Made by a program: the position numbers and the translations under genes
Shown here: positions 27,496 to 36,484 of the stretch, piece by piece
Position numbering within the stretch: position 1 is the stretch's first letter
Layout of the letters: each line of letters begins with the position of its first letter
Notes under the pieces: generated by a model
What the model saw: only the letters and a program-made list of their open reading frames with translations
Databases searched by the model: none
Told to the model about the DNA's origin: nothing
Assembly: GCF_009695655.1 (NCBI RefSeq)
Contig: NZ_VUNM01000015.1
Coordinates: 1 to 54,175, forward strand
DNA from: Sharpea porci
GTDB lineage: Bacteria > Bacillota_I > Bacilli_A > Erysipelotrichales > Coprobacillaceae
Direction: 5' to 3'
Length of the DNA: 54,175 bases

Positions 27496-27550
27496 AACGA
27501 AATTCCTCCTGTTATCAAGATAAATTGTTATTGAAAATCATCCTAAATCC

Positions 27551-27579
27551 ACTATATCAAAAGGATTTATGAAAGACAA
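27551..27579 (-). promoter_or_regulatory. Promoter of the 57-aa membrane protein gene
   Basis: Minus strand -35 TTGTCT, 17-bp spacer, -10 TATAGT, 56 bases before the small gene. Confidence 0.65.
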
Positions 27580-27583
27580 TTTG

Positions 27584-27613
27584 AAAAAGCCTTCAAAGAT
27601 ATCTTTGAAGACT
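27584..27613 (-). terminator. Terminator after the second RpiR gene
   Basis: Minus strand stem of 11 bp (AGTCTTCAAAG with CTTTGAAGGCT, one T-G pair), loop ATAT, then five T. It starts at the stop codon and ends the hydrolase-to-RpiR operon. Confidence 0.88.
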
Positions 27614-28323
27614 TAGAATAGTGTTTTAATGATATATGTAAGCTTTTCGATAATCGCAACAGTGACAAGCTGGGAAGTACTGATAAATTGTTGATCTCGT
27701 TTGATTGTGAGTGGATAGGCAATTGTCCAGTCACATAGCTTGGCAATTTCACTCGATAAATTTGCCGTAATGGCAATAGAGAATTGTCCATTATCTTTAT
27801 CCTTGGAAACAAGTGTTGCGAGATCTAGAATTTCCTTTGTATTGCCACTTATTGATAGAAAGATATCAGCTCTTTGTTTGAGCATGGAAGAATTGAGAAA
27901 GAAAGGATCACTAGATGAAAAGGCAAAGAGACCAGCTTCAGCTAGTTTTCTTGCTCCATAGGCTGCTATGGATGCCGATCCACCAATCCCATGAAAGATG
28001 ACTGCTTTCGACTCTTTCAATAATCCTGCTATCTCATAGAGCTTCTCTTCATAATAATCATCTTCTAGATGCCTAAGAGCATTGATGATTTCACTTAAAT
28101 CATAAGAAAGATCAACTGTAGATTCTTGTTTTAAAGAGAATTTATATTCCTGAAAGCTATTATAGCCTAATTTAGTGATTAATCTTAGGATAGTGGCTGT
28201 AGAGATATGTGTTTGATTGGCGATATCTCTTAAGGACATATAGCTGACTTGTTGCTGATGGGTATTGAGAAATTGATAAGCTTCTAATTCTTTATTTGTA
28301 AGCTTAGATAGATCAGGATGCAT
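27613..28323 (-). CDS. RpiR-family regulator (second copy)
   Basis: A 236-residue regulator with helix-turn-helix MSLRDIANQTHISTATILRLITKLGYNSFQEY and a SIS phosphosugar domain (KAVIFHGIGGSASIAAYGARKLAEAG and LSISGNTKEILDLATLV). It is last in the operon with aroD, HD hydrolase and Gx transporter, with its start overlapping the transporter gene by 11 nt. Its closest divergent or downstream target is the PTS-glucosidase operon, which it may control. This is inference from position. Confidence 0.87.
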   Translation of the reverse strand: MHPDLSKLTNKELEAYQFLNTHQQQVSYMSLRDIANQTHISTATILRLITKLGYNSFQEYKFSLKQESTVDLSYDLSEIINALRHLEDDYYEEKLYEIAGLLKESKAVIFHGIGGSASIAAYGARKLAEAGLFAFSSSDPFFLNSSMLKQRADIFLSISGNTKEILDLATLVSKDKDNGQFSIAITANLSSEIAKLCDWTIAYPLTIKRDQQFISTSQLVTVAIIEKLTYIIKTLF

Positions 28324-28810
28324 GATGAATACCTCGCTTCAGTCTTTTTGTCGCAATTTCACTGACCTTACCAGTTAGGACACCAGTAATGATGGACATG
28401 ATGATCATAATGCCTAGATAAGGCATAAAGGCTGATGATGTTAAGAAGAATGAAAGGACAAGAATTTGCCCTGTACTATGAGCGATGGCACACATGACCC
28501 CTGTAAAAATGAAGGAACTATGTTTATAAAGCATCATCAACATAAGACTTGATAAAGTCACGCCTCCAACACTCATCCACCAGGGATAACTGAGAATTAT
28601 GCCAGAAAGCAATCCTGAAGCTACCACTCTCAACATATTCACAAAAAGCATTTCTTTCACACCATAAATATGTACGACAATCAGAGCGATAATATTTGCC
28701 ATGCCAATACGTATACCTAATGGCAATGCAAGCATATTTTCTATCATATTGAAAACAATCGCCATGGCTGAAAGCATGGCAAGAAAACTCATTGTTCGTG
28801 TTTTACTCAT
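28313..28810 (-). CDS. Gx transporter family membrane protein
   Basis: Integral membrane protein of the COG4769 group (Gx transporter, formerly described as heptaprenyl diphosphate synthase component I), 165 residues with about five membrane segments. It shows LPLGIRIGMANIIALIVVHIYGVKEMLFVNMLRVVASGLLSGI, including the conserved GMANI motif. The substrate is not known. It sits between the HD protein and RpiR with overlaps on both sides. Confidence 0.82.
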   Translation of the reverse strand: MSKTRTMSFLAMLSAMAIVFNMIENMLALPLGIRIGMANIIALIVVHIYGVKEMLFVNMLRVVASGLLSGIILSYPWWMSVGGVTLSSLMLMMLYKHSSFIFTGVMCAIAHSTGQILVLSFFLTSSAFMPYLGIMIIMSIITGVLTGKVSEIATKRLKRGIHHAS

Positions 28811-29567
28811 GAATATAACGTAATGCTTCCTGTCTTAATGTTTCATATTTCCGGCGCACTTCTTCTCTTGCAGGAGTAAGTCTGTTGAATGAACGATTGA
28901 TATAATCATTCTCTAAGATATATTGCTTGCTTTCAGGAAAGTTAAAATCATAAATAAAGGCAACAAGGGAAACCCACATATCAATATGACTCTGACGATC
29001 AGGACCATAGATGAGATGATGATGCATAAAGTCATCATAAACTTTATCTGTAATATCTTCCTGTAGAATGGTATCAAGAGGAGCATGTAATAATGTTTCC
29101 ACTTTCTCTGTCTCTTTGACTCTGAAGTTATCGAGTTTATCCGTATCACGTATTAACTGAATATAAAACATTGTTCGATTATCATAGGATGTACTGACTT
29201 TAAATTTATTGTGCTGTTCGATGGCATGACGAATAATATCATCATATTGAACATCTTCCACAAATGTGCGAATAAGCCCATCTTTAAAAAGAATATCACT
29301 ACCTAGCTGAGCGTGGTCGATGGTCTTATAGTCGATATAACTGCCATAGCGAACAAATTGTTCAAAACGTCCAATATCATGCAATAAGGCAATCAGTTCA
29401 CCAAGAGCTTTATCCTCACCAGTGACATTTCGCTTTTCACAAATATAATCTGTTAATTTCATAACTTCATAAGTATGAACAATCTTGAGCCTAATTTCAT
29501 CAACATGAACATCATAATGTCCGACATAGTCTTTAAAGGCGATTCTCGCCTTCTGCATATCAATCAC
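28803..29567 (-). CDS. HD-domain phosphohydrolase
   Basis: A 254-residue cytoplasmic protein of the HD superfamily, which hydrolyses nucleotides or phosphate esters with metal help. The core motif is seen as ELIALLHDIGRFEQF (about residues 86-100), with an upstream His in KIVHTYEVMKLTDYI and the later DHAQLGSDIL and RDTDKLDNFRV stretches. The substrate is unknown. The first ATG overlaps aroD; a start three codons in (MQKARIAF) is also possible. Confidence 0.85.
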   Translation of the reverse strand: MIDMQKARIAFKDYVGHYDVHVDEIRLKIVHTYEVMKLTDYICEKRNVTGEDKALGELIALLHDIGRFEQFVRYGSYIDYKTIDHAQLGSDILFKDGLIRTFVEDVQYDDIIRHAIEQHNKFKVSTSYDNRTMFYIQLIRDTDKLDNFRVKETEKVETLLHAPLDTILQEDITDKVYDDFMHHHLIYGPDRQSHIDMWVSLVAFIYDFNFPESKQYILENDYINRSFNRLTPAREEVRRKYETLRQEALRYIHE

Positions 29568-30333
29568 AATGGAGCTCCTTTAAGAACTGATAAAGTTCTT
29601 CTAGCGCAATTTGTCCTGGTGCACTCGCTTTGCCAGCTGTTCCAAATGTCATCACGGATCCTGTTATTTCCCCGGAAATACGGGATATTTTACCTAAGTC
29701 ACCCATGCTCATCGTGATGAGGGGACGGTTGATTCGCTGGCTCATTTCTGTCGTTACTTTCATCAAACGCATCACATCAATACGGTCACGTGGCATCACG
29801 GCAAGCTTTAAGATATCTCCACCTAAGACATGCATTGTCGAAAGCATTTCACGCATATCATCATTGCTTGGTGTTTCTTCGAAGTTATGGGATGAAACGA
29901 CAGAAATGACATCATGTTCCTCACATAAATCACAAAGACTTAAGACGACACCATGACTATGACTAGCTTCAATATCGACTAGGTCGGCTGCATGGCTAGT
30001 AATAATGGATGTTAGGGCTAATGAATAATGATCATCATCAAGATCAACTTCCCCACCTTCTTGCTTAGTGCGAATAGTTGCAAGAATTGGCCGTGTTGTC
30101 TCATGTCTTATTTTCCCTAATAGTTCAACGGAATCCCCGAAAACAAGTCCTTCATAATAATCAAAACGTACTTCAAGTATGTCCCAGTGAGAAAGACTTT
30201 CATAATATTCAACTGTTTTTAGGATTTCTTCTTCTGTTTTCCCCACTACCGGTAAACAGATTTTTGGCATGCCTTCGCCTAAAATAACATCTTTGACTTG
30301 AACAACTGGATGATTAGTTTTGATGACTTGCAT
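29560..30333 (-). CDS. aroD: Type I 3-dehydroquinate dehydratase
   Basis: Shikimate pathway enzyme that dehydrates 3-dehydroquinate by a Schiff base. The 257 residues contain E54 in DILEVRFD, the catalytic His149 in VVSSHNF and the Schiff-base Lys176 in DILKLAVMP, which mark the class I enzyme. No other aromatic synthesis genes are present in the window. It overlaps the alpha/beta hydrolase upstream by 20 nt and the HD gene downstream by 8 nt. Confidence 0.95.
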   Translation of the reverse strand: MQVIKTNHPVVQVKDVILGEGMPKICLPVVGKTEEEILKTVEYYESLSHWDILEVRFDYYEGLVFGDSVELLGKIRHETTRPILATIRTKQEGGEVDLDDDHYSLALTSIITSHAADLVDIEASHSHGVVLSLCDLCEEHDVISVVSSHNFEETPSNDDMREMLSTMHVLGGDILKLAVMPRDRIDVMRLMKVTTEMSQRINRPLITMSMGDLGKISRISGEITGSVMTFGTAGKASAPGQIALEELYQFLKELHCD

Positions 30334-30997
30334 ATAGGAACCCCCTGATTTCTTTTAATACATTTTGATAAGCATCTTCAAGTAGAAAATGTGAAGAATT
30401 CTCCATCACATGACTAACACAATAAGGCAGACTTTCCCCAATGAATGTGATATCACTTGCTTTAATCATGTCATTTTCTCCTGACATAAGTAACGCAGGT
30501 ATCTTTAAGCTATGAAGATAGTCATAGTCAAAATGTGGTTCATTCAACATAAACTTTGTCAGCTTAAACATGCGTCTTGCCTTTTGATTATAGATCATGA
30601 AAATAGGTAAAAGGATAAGTTGTAAAATCATCCCAATACGATAAATCGCTTTGATTCCTTTTGGTGTGCTATTGGGTGAAAGCAAGATCATACTCTTCAT
30701 GCGTTTATCCATGCTTGCGAGTGTTAAAGCAATATTAGCTCCATCACTAAAGCCAATGACATCATAAGCTTCTAAATGAAGTTCATCAGCTACACTTTTG
30801 ACATCTAAGGCAAATTGATGCAAGCTCACTTCTCCACTCTTGATCGATTTGCCATGATATCTTGTATCAATCGCAATGAGACGATAGTGATCTTCAAGAT
30901 CACTAATCAATCGATTATAGATTTTTCGATTTTCTTGATTGCCATGTAAAAGCAATATTGGAAAGCCTTGGCCATGGTCTTCATAATAAATATCCAT
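30314..30997 (-). CDS. Alpha/beta-fold hydrolase
   Basis: A 227-residue serine hydrolase. LLLHGNQENRKIY forms the oxyanion region, the nucleophile Ser84 is in GFSDGAN, an acidic residue is near SGENDMIKASD, and the catalytic His lies in NSSHFLLED near 206. A substrate cannot be assigned; it resembles small esterases and haloperoxidase-like proteins. It is first in the operon and has a clear promoter. Confidence 0.85.
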   Translation of the reverse strand: MDIYYEDHGQGFPILLLHGNQENRKIYNRLISDLEDHYRLIAIDTRYHGKSIKSGEVSLHQFALDVKSVADELHLEAYDVIGFSDGANIALTLASMDKRMKSMILLSPNSTPKGIKAIYRIGMILQLILLPIFMIYNQKARRMFKLTKFMLNEPHFDYDYLHSLKIPALLMSGENDMIKASDITFIGESLPYCVSHVMENSSHFLLEDAYQNVLKEIRGFLYASHQN

Positions 30998-31015
30998 TCT
31001 ATCACCTTATGGTTT

Positions 31016-31044
31016 ATTGTACATTTCTTTACGCTTATAGACAA
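31016..31044 (-). promoter_or_regulatory. Promoter of the hydrolase-aroD-HD-Gx-RpiR operon
   Basis: Minus strand -35 TTGTCT, 17-bp spacer, -10 TACAAT, about 19 bases before the hydrolase start. Confidence 0.75.
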
Positions 31045-31062
31045 GCTCTCTTCTTTCCTCAA

Positions 31063-31089
31063 CCAAAAAAATCAGCACTAAGGCTGATT
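31063..31089 (-). terminator. Terminator after the Pr6Pr-like pseudogene
   Basis: Minus strand stem AATCAGC/GCTGATT, 6-nt loop, then a T run of seven. Confidence 0.85.
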
Positions 31090-31100
31090 CTTATTTCATC

Positions 31101-31660
31101 TTAACAAAACGCATAATATATAGTGATGATACCAACATATGTAATCAGACTCATCCAACCATTTTGACTGACATTCAAGAAGAAATAAGGAAATGGTGAG
31201 GCTTTTCATGAGGAATGGAACAATTCATAAGTCCGGCAAAGACACTTGCGATACAATAAACCATTGGAAAAATTGCCCAGATCAATGGATCACGATGACG
31301 ATAATATGTCTTGCCATCAAAGATTATCTAGTCAAGAATGACCATTAAAGGCACAATTTCATGCATAACAAGATTTCTTATTTGAAAGATTTGATGTGTT
31401 GTCTGTTGTGGCAACAATAAAAGATTATCGATCACAAAGTTCAATGTGATGGCAACGGTCACACCTGTCATGATGCGAAGTTCGAAGTTCCATAAAGGCT
31501 TATTATTTATGACAAGATAGCCATAAAAGTACATGACTACAAAATTCGATAAATAAATATAAAAGCGAAAATGATAGAAGTCACTTGGAAATAAGGCCTC
31601 TAAGCCAATAAGTCCTAGTAATACGACAATCCAGCGATAAAGATATTCTTTGATATTCAT
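31101..31660 (-). pseudogene. Decayed Pr6Pr-like integral membrane protein gene
   Basis: The frame opens at ATG 31660 (AGGGAAG upstream) and reads an integral membrane protein with YRWIVVLLGLIGLEALFPSDFYHF and LVMHEIVPLMVILD. It then meets TAG at 31330-31328 where the family expects Trp (D-W-x-x-F). The same frame continues as IIFDGKTYYRHRDPLIWAIF and CSIPHEKPHH. A one-base loss near 31194 then shifts it to a frame encoding FPYFFLNVSQNGWMSLITYV and YYAFC, ending at TAA 31101. The pieces in order match FAR-17a/Pr6Pr-type proteins (about 190 aa). Two lesions only, so inactivation is recent, or sequencing error is possible. Confidence 0.75.
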
Positions 31661-31714
31661 AATGTCTTCCCTAAGCACCCTAACATGTTCTATTTGAATA
31701 TCAAAGCTCTAGAT

Positions 31715-31742
31715 AAAAAAGAAAGAGCTATTGTGCTCTTTC
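31715..31742 (-). terminator. Terminator of the V-type ATPase operon
   Basis: Minus strand stem GAAAGAGC/GCTCTTTC, 6-nt loop containing the stop codon of the last gene, then six T. Confidence 0.88.
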
Positions 31743-32345
31743 CTTCTGTGATTTGATGACTTTTTGTACTGAGAAACTTTCTCTTTCCTTTTCTTCAAGC
31801 GATTCAGAAATCATCTTAACGGTCTTTTCAAATTGAGGAATAGAAATATTCTTTAAGGCATTGGATCTTGTAGACGTCTGACGAATGGCATTTGCGAGAC
31901 GATAAACTGAGTTTTCAATTTCTGCTAGCTTTACTGTCAATTCTTTGACATCACGAAAACATTTATATGCATAGTCTACTTTAGAGTTGGCCTGCTCAAA
32001 TCCATAGCCTAAATTCAATTTACTTTCCTCATATTCAATACGAGGCAATTCCACACCCATAACCGAACGATATTTGACATGAATACCATAATCCACTGGT
32101 ACATCTTCAACAATATCAGAAATAATACCAAGTGAAATATTCGCTTCCTGAAGAGCATGATAGGCAAGATTATATTTATCCGTAATCTGATCACGGATCA
32201 GTTTAACATCATCTAGTAATCCCATCATTTCCTTAATCAATACATTTCTCTTCTTATCAAGAAGATTATAACCCATCTTGGCAAGCGCTAGAGATTTCTG
32301 GGTTGCCATTAAATTGGATTTTGTAGGTGTTACATTTTGTGCCAT
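31728..32345 (-). CDS. ntpD: V-type ATPase subunit D
   Basis: Central rotor stalk subunit of the V/A-type ATPase, connecting the A3B3 head to the membrane ring. The 205 residues start with VTPTKSNLMATQKSLALAKMGYNLLDKKR, typical of subunit D, form a long coiled coil at both ends and have RQTSTRSNALKNISIPQFEKTVKMI near the C-terminal coil. The start overlaps the stop of the B subunit (TAATG). Last gene of the operon. Confidence 0.94.
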   Translation of the reverse strand: MAQNVTPTKSNLMATQKSLALAKMGYNLLDKKRNVLIKEMMGLLDDVKLIRDQITDKYNLAYHALQEANISLGIISDIVEDVPVDYGIHVKYRSVMGVELPRIEYEESKLNLGYGFEQANSKVDYAYKCFRDVKELTVKLAEIENSVYRLANAIRQTSTRSNALKNISIPQFEKTVKMISESLEEKERESFSVQKVIKSQKERAQ

Positions 32346-33784
32346 TATTTAACTGCTTCCTGTAGTTCTTTGATGACACCGTCTTCTTGTAAATTAAAGC
32401 TACGAACAGCCTTATCATGATCATAGAACTGATCAAGAACTTTGTCATCAACACGGTCTAAGGCATTTCTTGGTAATACTGAAAGGAGATTCCAGCCTAG
32501 ATCCAATGTTTCTTCAATACTACGGTTGGCTTCAAATCCCTGATTAAGGAAATATTCTTCGAATAAACGACCAAATTCCATGAACTTCTTATCTGTTGCA
32601 CTTAATTCATCTTCACCAATGACGGAAGTAAGTGAACGCACTTCCTGAACATGGGCATAAGCCGCAAATAACTGGTTGGCAACATCCTGATGGTCTTTTC
32701 TTGTATAGCCTTCACCAATACCATCCTTCATCAAACGGGAAAGAGATGGAAGAACATCAACAGGTGGGAAAATACCTTTCTGATTGAGTTCTGGTGATAA
32801 TGAAATCTGACCCTCAGTAATATAGCCTGTTAAGTCAGGTACTGGGTGAGTAATATCATTATTAGGCATTGTCAGAATTGGAATCTGAGTTACTGAACCC
32901 TTGGCATCAGCTGAAATACCAGCTCTTTCATAAAGTGAAGCTAAATCAGAATAAAGGTAACCTGGGTAACCTTTACGTGAAGGAATTTCACCCTTAGAAG
33001 ATGAGAATTCACGAATAGCTTCACAATAAGAAGTCACATCCGTATAAATAACAAGAACATGATAATTCTTTTCAAAAGCAAGATATTCTGCTGCTGTTAA
33101 GGCACAACGTGGTGTTAAGATACGTTCGATAATTGGATCATTTGCGAGATTTAAGAACATAACAACATGATCCATAATACCAGCTTCTTCAAATGATTTT
33201 CTAAAATAGTTAGCCACATCGTTAGTGACACCCATAGCCGCAAAGACAACCGCAAATCCCTGATTCTTATCGGCAATCTGTGCCTGTTTGACAATCTGTA
33301 CTGCTAACTGGTTATGTGGTAAACCTGAGCCTGAGAAGATTGGTAATTTCTGACCACGAATTAATGTCATTAAGGCATCAATTGAAGAGATCCCTGTATT
33401 AATGTAGTTTCTTGGATAAACACGGGCAACCGGATTCAATGGCTGACCATTGATATCCTTGCTTTCTTCGGCATAGATTTCGCCCATGCCGTCAATTGGC
33501 TTACCGGCACCAGAAAATACTCTTCCAAGCATTTCCATTGACACTGGTAATTCCATTGGATGGCCTAGAAGTCTTGTTCTTGTATTCTTAAGTGAAAGGG
33601 CATTTGTACCTTCAAATACCTGAATAACAACTCTTTCCCCTTCAACTTGAACAATACGTCCAGATCTTGTAGAGCCATTTTCTAACTGTAGTTCGACCAT
33701 TTCATCGTAATGTGCATCTTTGACATGATCCAATACGACTAATGAGCCATTAATATCATCTAATCCGATATACTGTAAAGCCAT
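32345..33784 (-). CDS. ntpB: V-type ATPase subunit B
   Basis: Non-catalytic nucleotide-binding subunit of the head. The frame is open to 33844, but the true start is the ATG at 33784 with a perfect AGGAGG ribosome site 7 nt upstream, giving 479 residues that open with MALQYIGLDDINGSLVV. The subunit lacks a P-loop but has RGQKLPIFSGSGLPHN and the IPSRKGYPGYLYSDLASLYERAG signature. It follows subunit A by 10 nt. Confidence 0.95.
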   Translation of the reverse strand: MALQYIGLDDINGSLVVLDHVKDAHYDEMVELQLENGSTRSGRIVQVEGERVVIQVFEGTNALSLKNTRTRLLGHPMELPVSMEMLGRVFSGAGKPIDGMGEIYAEESKDINGQPLNPVARVYPRNYINTGISSIDALMTLIRGQKLPIFSGSGLPHNQLAVQIVKQAQIADKNQGFAVVFAAMGVTNDVANYFRKSFEEAGIMDHVVMFLNLANDPIIERILTPRCALTAAEYLAFEKNYHVLVIYTDVTSYCEAIREFSSSKGEIPSRKGYPGYLYSDLASLYERAGISADAKGSVTQIPILTMPNNDITHPVPDLTGYITEGQISLSPELNQKGIFPPVDVLPSLSRLMKDGIGEGYTRKDHQDVANQLFAAYAHVQEVRSLTSVIGEDELSATDKKFMEFGRLFEEYFLNQGFEANRSIEETLDLGWNLLSVLPRNALDRVDDKVLDQFYDHDKAVRSFNLQEDGVIKELQEAVK

Positions 33785-33794
33785 ATTATTCCTC

Positions 33795-35546
33795 CTATTC
33801 AATTGATGCACAGATCTTGTCGATCTTTGTATAGTAGTTATCAAAGAGTGCTAAATTATCATTTGGCACATCATATTTCATCTTAGTAACTTCATCAAAG
33901 ATACCTGTTTCAACAACTTCACGAATTGGCTTACCTTCATCAACAACTTCCTTGGCTTTCTTATAAAGGTAAAGAATAACTTCCATCATCTTGAACTGTT
34001 TTTCAAGAGGAACGAAGGTATCATCCTTATGGAAGGCATTCTGCTGAAGATAGCCAACACGGACAACTCTCGCAATTTCAATCATCAACTTCTGATCATC
34101 TGGTAAGACATCAGAACCCATTAACTGGACAATTTCCATTAATCTTGCTTCTTCAGCAAGAATTTTTTGTAATTCCTGACGATCACGCATGAATTCAGGA
34201 TCGACATTCTTCGCATACCATCTTTCGACATCAGGAATATATTCTGAATAACTCTGAGTCCAGTTGATGGCAAAATAGTGACGCGCATAAGCAAGAGCTT
34301 TATCAAGAGCCCAGAATGTACGTACGAAACGTTTTGTATTCTGTGTAACTGGTTCAGAGAAATCGCCACCCTGTGGTGAAACGGCACCGATAATCGTTAC
34401 GGAACCATTTGTACCATTGAGGTTTTCAACATAACCAGCACGTTCATAGAACTGCGCTAGACGTGATGGTAGGTAAGCTGGGAAACCTTCTTCAGCAGGC
34501 ATTTCTTCTAGACGACCAGAGATTTCACGTAATGCTTCTGCCCAACGTGAAGTTGAGTCAGCCATGATAGCGACATGATAGCCCATATCACGATAATATT
34601 CAGCAAGTGTTACACCTGTATAAATAGATGCTTCACGGGCCGCAACTGGCATATTAGATGTATTGGCAATAAGCACAGTACGGTCAACTAATGGATGACC
34701 ACTCTTAGGGTCAATCAGTTCCTGGAATTCTTCAAGAACCTGCGTCATTTCATTACCACGTTCACCACAACCAATATAAACAATGATATCGGCATCACAC
34801 CATTTAGCAATCTGGTGCTGAGTCATTGTCTTACCAGTACCAAATCCACCAGGGATGGCTGCCGCACCACCTTTAGCAATCGGGAAAAGGGTATCAAGAA
34901 CACGCTGACCAGTGACAAGTGGCATGGAGATAGGCAATCTCTTGTTGACAGGACGGCTTGTCTTAATTGGCCATTTCTGACAAAGTGTTAATTCTTTGTC
35001 ACCATCTTCAGTTTCAAGAACAACAACAGTATCATGAACATGATACATACCATTTTCTTTAACTGATTTAACAGTACCTTTCATATAAGGAGGTACCATT
35101 AACTTATGGGTAATCAATCCTGTTTCAGGAACAGTCGCATAGACATCCCCACCAACAAGATGATCACCAGGCTTTACTGTTAAAGTCACATCCCATAACT
35201 TCTTAACATCCAAAGGATCAACAGCACTACCAGTAGGAATAAAAGCCCCACTGCTTTCTCTAATAGCCTGTAATGGTCTCTCAATACCGTCATAGATATT
35301 CTTTAAGATACCAGGACCTAATGTTAAGGAAATAGGTTCACCCGTTCCTTCAACAGGTTCTCCAGGCTGAAGCATACTTGTCTCTTCATAAACCTGGATT
35401 GTTGTTTCATCACGGCTGACAGAAATAACTTCCCCCATCAGCTTCTTCTTACCTACATAAACCATTTCCATCATTGAAAATGATTTTGTATTTCTGACCT
35501 TGACAACGGGTCCGTTAATTGAATAGATAACATCTTGATTATTCAT
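33795..35546 (-). CDS. ntpA: V-type ATPase catalytic subunit A
   Basis: Catalytic ATPase subunit of the head. The 583 residues have the P-loop GGFGTGKT at 233-240, the non-homologous insert of V-type A subunits (about 115-190), the MADSTSRWAEALREIS stretch and the PAEEGFPAYLPSRLAQFYERAG signature. Follows subunit E by 13 nt. Confidence 0.96.
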   Translation of the reverse strand: MNNQDVIYSINGPVVKVRNTKSFSMMEMVYVGKKKLMGEVISVSRDETTIQVYEETSMLQPGEPVEGTGEPISLTLGPGILKNIYDGIERPLQAIRESSGAFIPTGSAVDPLDVKKLWDVTLTVKPGDHLVGGDVYATVPETGLITHKLMVPPYMKGTVKSVKENGMYHVHDTVVVLETEDGDKELTLCQKWPIKTSRPVNKRLPISMPLVTGQRVLDTLFPIAKGGAAAIPGGFGTGKTMTQHQIAKWCDADIIVYIGCGERGNEMTQVLEEFQELIDPKSGHPLVDRTVLIANTSNMPVAAREASIYTGVTLAEYYRDMGYHVAIMADSTSRWAEALREISGRLEEMPAEEGFPAYLPSRLAQFYERAGYVENLNGTNGSVTIIGAVSPQGGDFSEPVTQNTKRFVRTFWALDKALAYARHYFAINWTQSYSEYIPDVERWYAKNVDPEFMRDRQELQKILAEEARLMEIVQLMGSDVLPDDQKLMIEIARVVRVGYLQQNAFHKDDTFVPLEKQFKMMEVILYLYKKAKEVVDEGKPIREVVETGIFDEVTKMKYDVPNDNLALFDNYYTKIDKICASIE

Positions 35547-35559
35547 TTAATACCCCCTT

Positions 35560-36153
35560 CTACTTAATGACAAGTCCAGAATTTTTATTAAACCATTCAC
35601 GCTGAGCTTTTAAAGCTTCATCCAATGTTTCATTAACAACTAAAGCAGAAAGCTGGTCTTCAACAATCAAACCACCTAATTGAATACGCTCTGATGCTTT
35701 GACTTCAATCTGTTTGCCATAAGCTTTGACTAATTGATCAGCTAACTTAAGATCAGCCTCGCGTACATACATCACAGCTTGTTCAAACTGTGCTTCACTT
35801 GCCTGCTTAGCTTTCTTTTCTAAATAAGTCACATATTCATCTGATCCTACAAAAGCATGAAGTTGATCTTCTACAGCTGTAAAGATTGTATTGACATATT
35901 CATCACGCTTTTCAATCAGCTTTTTCATTCTTTCGCTATTCACCTGAGAAATTTCTGTGGCAGCTTCGGAATGCATTTCTTCAAGTTCTTGTTTTAAACG
36001 TAAATCAGCATTCTTCTTTGCTTCTTGCTGCATTGTGACTAAAGCATCATCTTCAGACTTCTTGACATCTGCTAAGATTTCATTGACTTCTTCTTTAGAT
36101 TCTTCAGCAATTTCTTTCTTCATGTCAGCGAAGATTCTTTCTATATCCTGCAT
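35560..36153 (-). CDS. ntpE: V-type ATPase subunit E
   Basis: Peripheral stalk subunit, 197 residues. The first 110 residues form a charged coiled coil (EIAEESKEEVNEILADVKKSEDDALV, and KNADLRLKQELEEMHSEAATEI). The C-terminal globular domain has VYVREADLKLADQLVK and IQLGGLIVEDQLSALVVNETLDEAL, as in bacterial V-type E subunits. Pairs with the G/H stalk subunit encoded first in the operon. Confidence 0.9.
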   Translation of the reverse strand: MQDIERIFADMKKEIAEESKEEVNEILADVKKSEDDALVTMQQEAKKNADLRLKQELEEMHSEAATEISQVNSERMKKLIEKRDEYVNTIFTAVEDQLHAFVGSDEYVTYLEKKAKQASEAQFEQAVMYVREADLKLADQLVKAYGKQIEVKASERIQLGGLIVEDQLSALVVNETLDEALKAQREWFNKNSGLVIK

Positions 36154-36163
36154 TTCACATCTC

Positions 36164-36472
36164 CTATAGTTTTACACCAATCGCTTCAGATACATAACCA
36201 TCAATAGCTTCACCAATCTTGCTTTCGCCATGACGGTCAGGAATTTCTGTAATAAGCGGTTTAGGCTGTTTCAATTTGATTTCAGAGATAACATCGGGTG
36301 CCAATTCAATCAGTTTGGTTGTCACAAGAATGATGGCAATATCTTTTTCCTGCATTTTCTCTTTCAACAAATTCAGGAAATCATGTCTTGTATGGACAAC
36401 TTGTCCTTCTATACCAACTAATCGCATACCTGTTAAGGTATCGATGTTATCACTGATTAAATAGAACTTCAA
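36164..36472 (-). CDS. ntpG: V-type ATPase subunit F
   Basis: Small rotor subunit (102 aa) that binds subunit D at the base of the central stalk. It starts with MKFYLISDNIDTLTGMRLVGIEG and has DIAIILVTTKLIELAPDVI and KPLITEIPDRHG, the typical Rossmann-like F-subunit fold. In the Enterococcus nomenclature this subunit is NtpG. Follows subunit K by 12 nt. Confidence 0.92.
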   Translation of the reverse strand: MKFYLISDNIDTLTGMRLVGIEGQVVHTRHDFLNLLKEKMQEKDIAIILVTTKLIELAPDVISEIKLKQPKPLITEIPDRHGESKIGEAIDGYVSEAIGVKL

Positions 36473-36484
36473 TTTGATCCCCTC

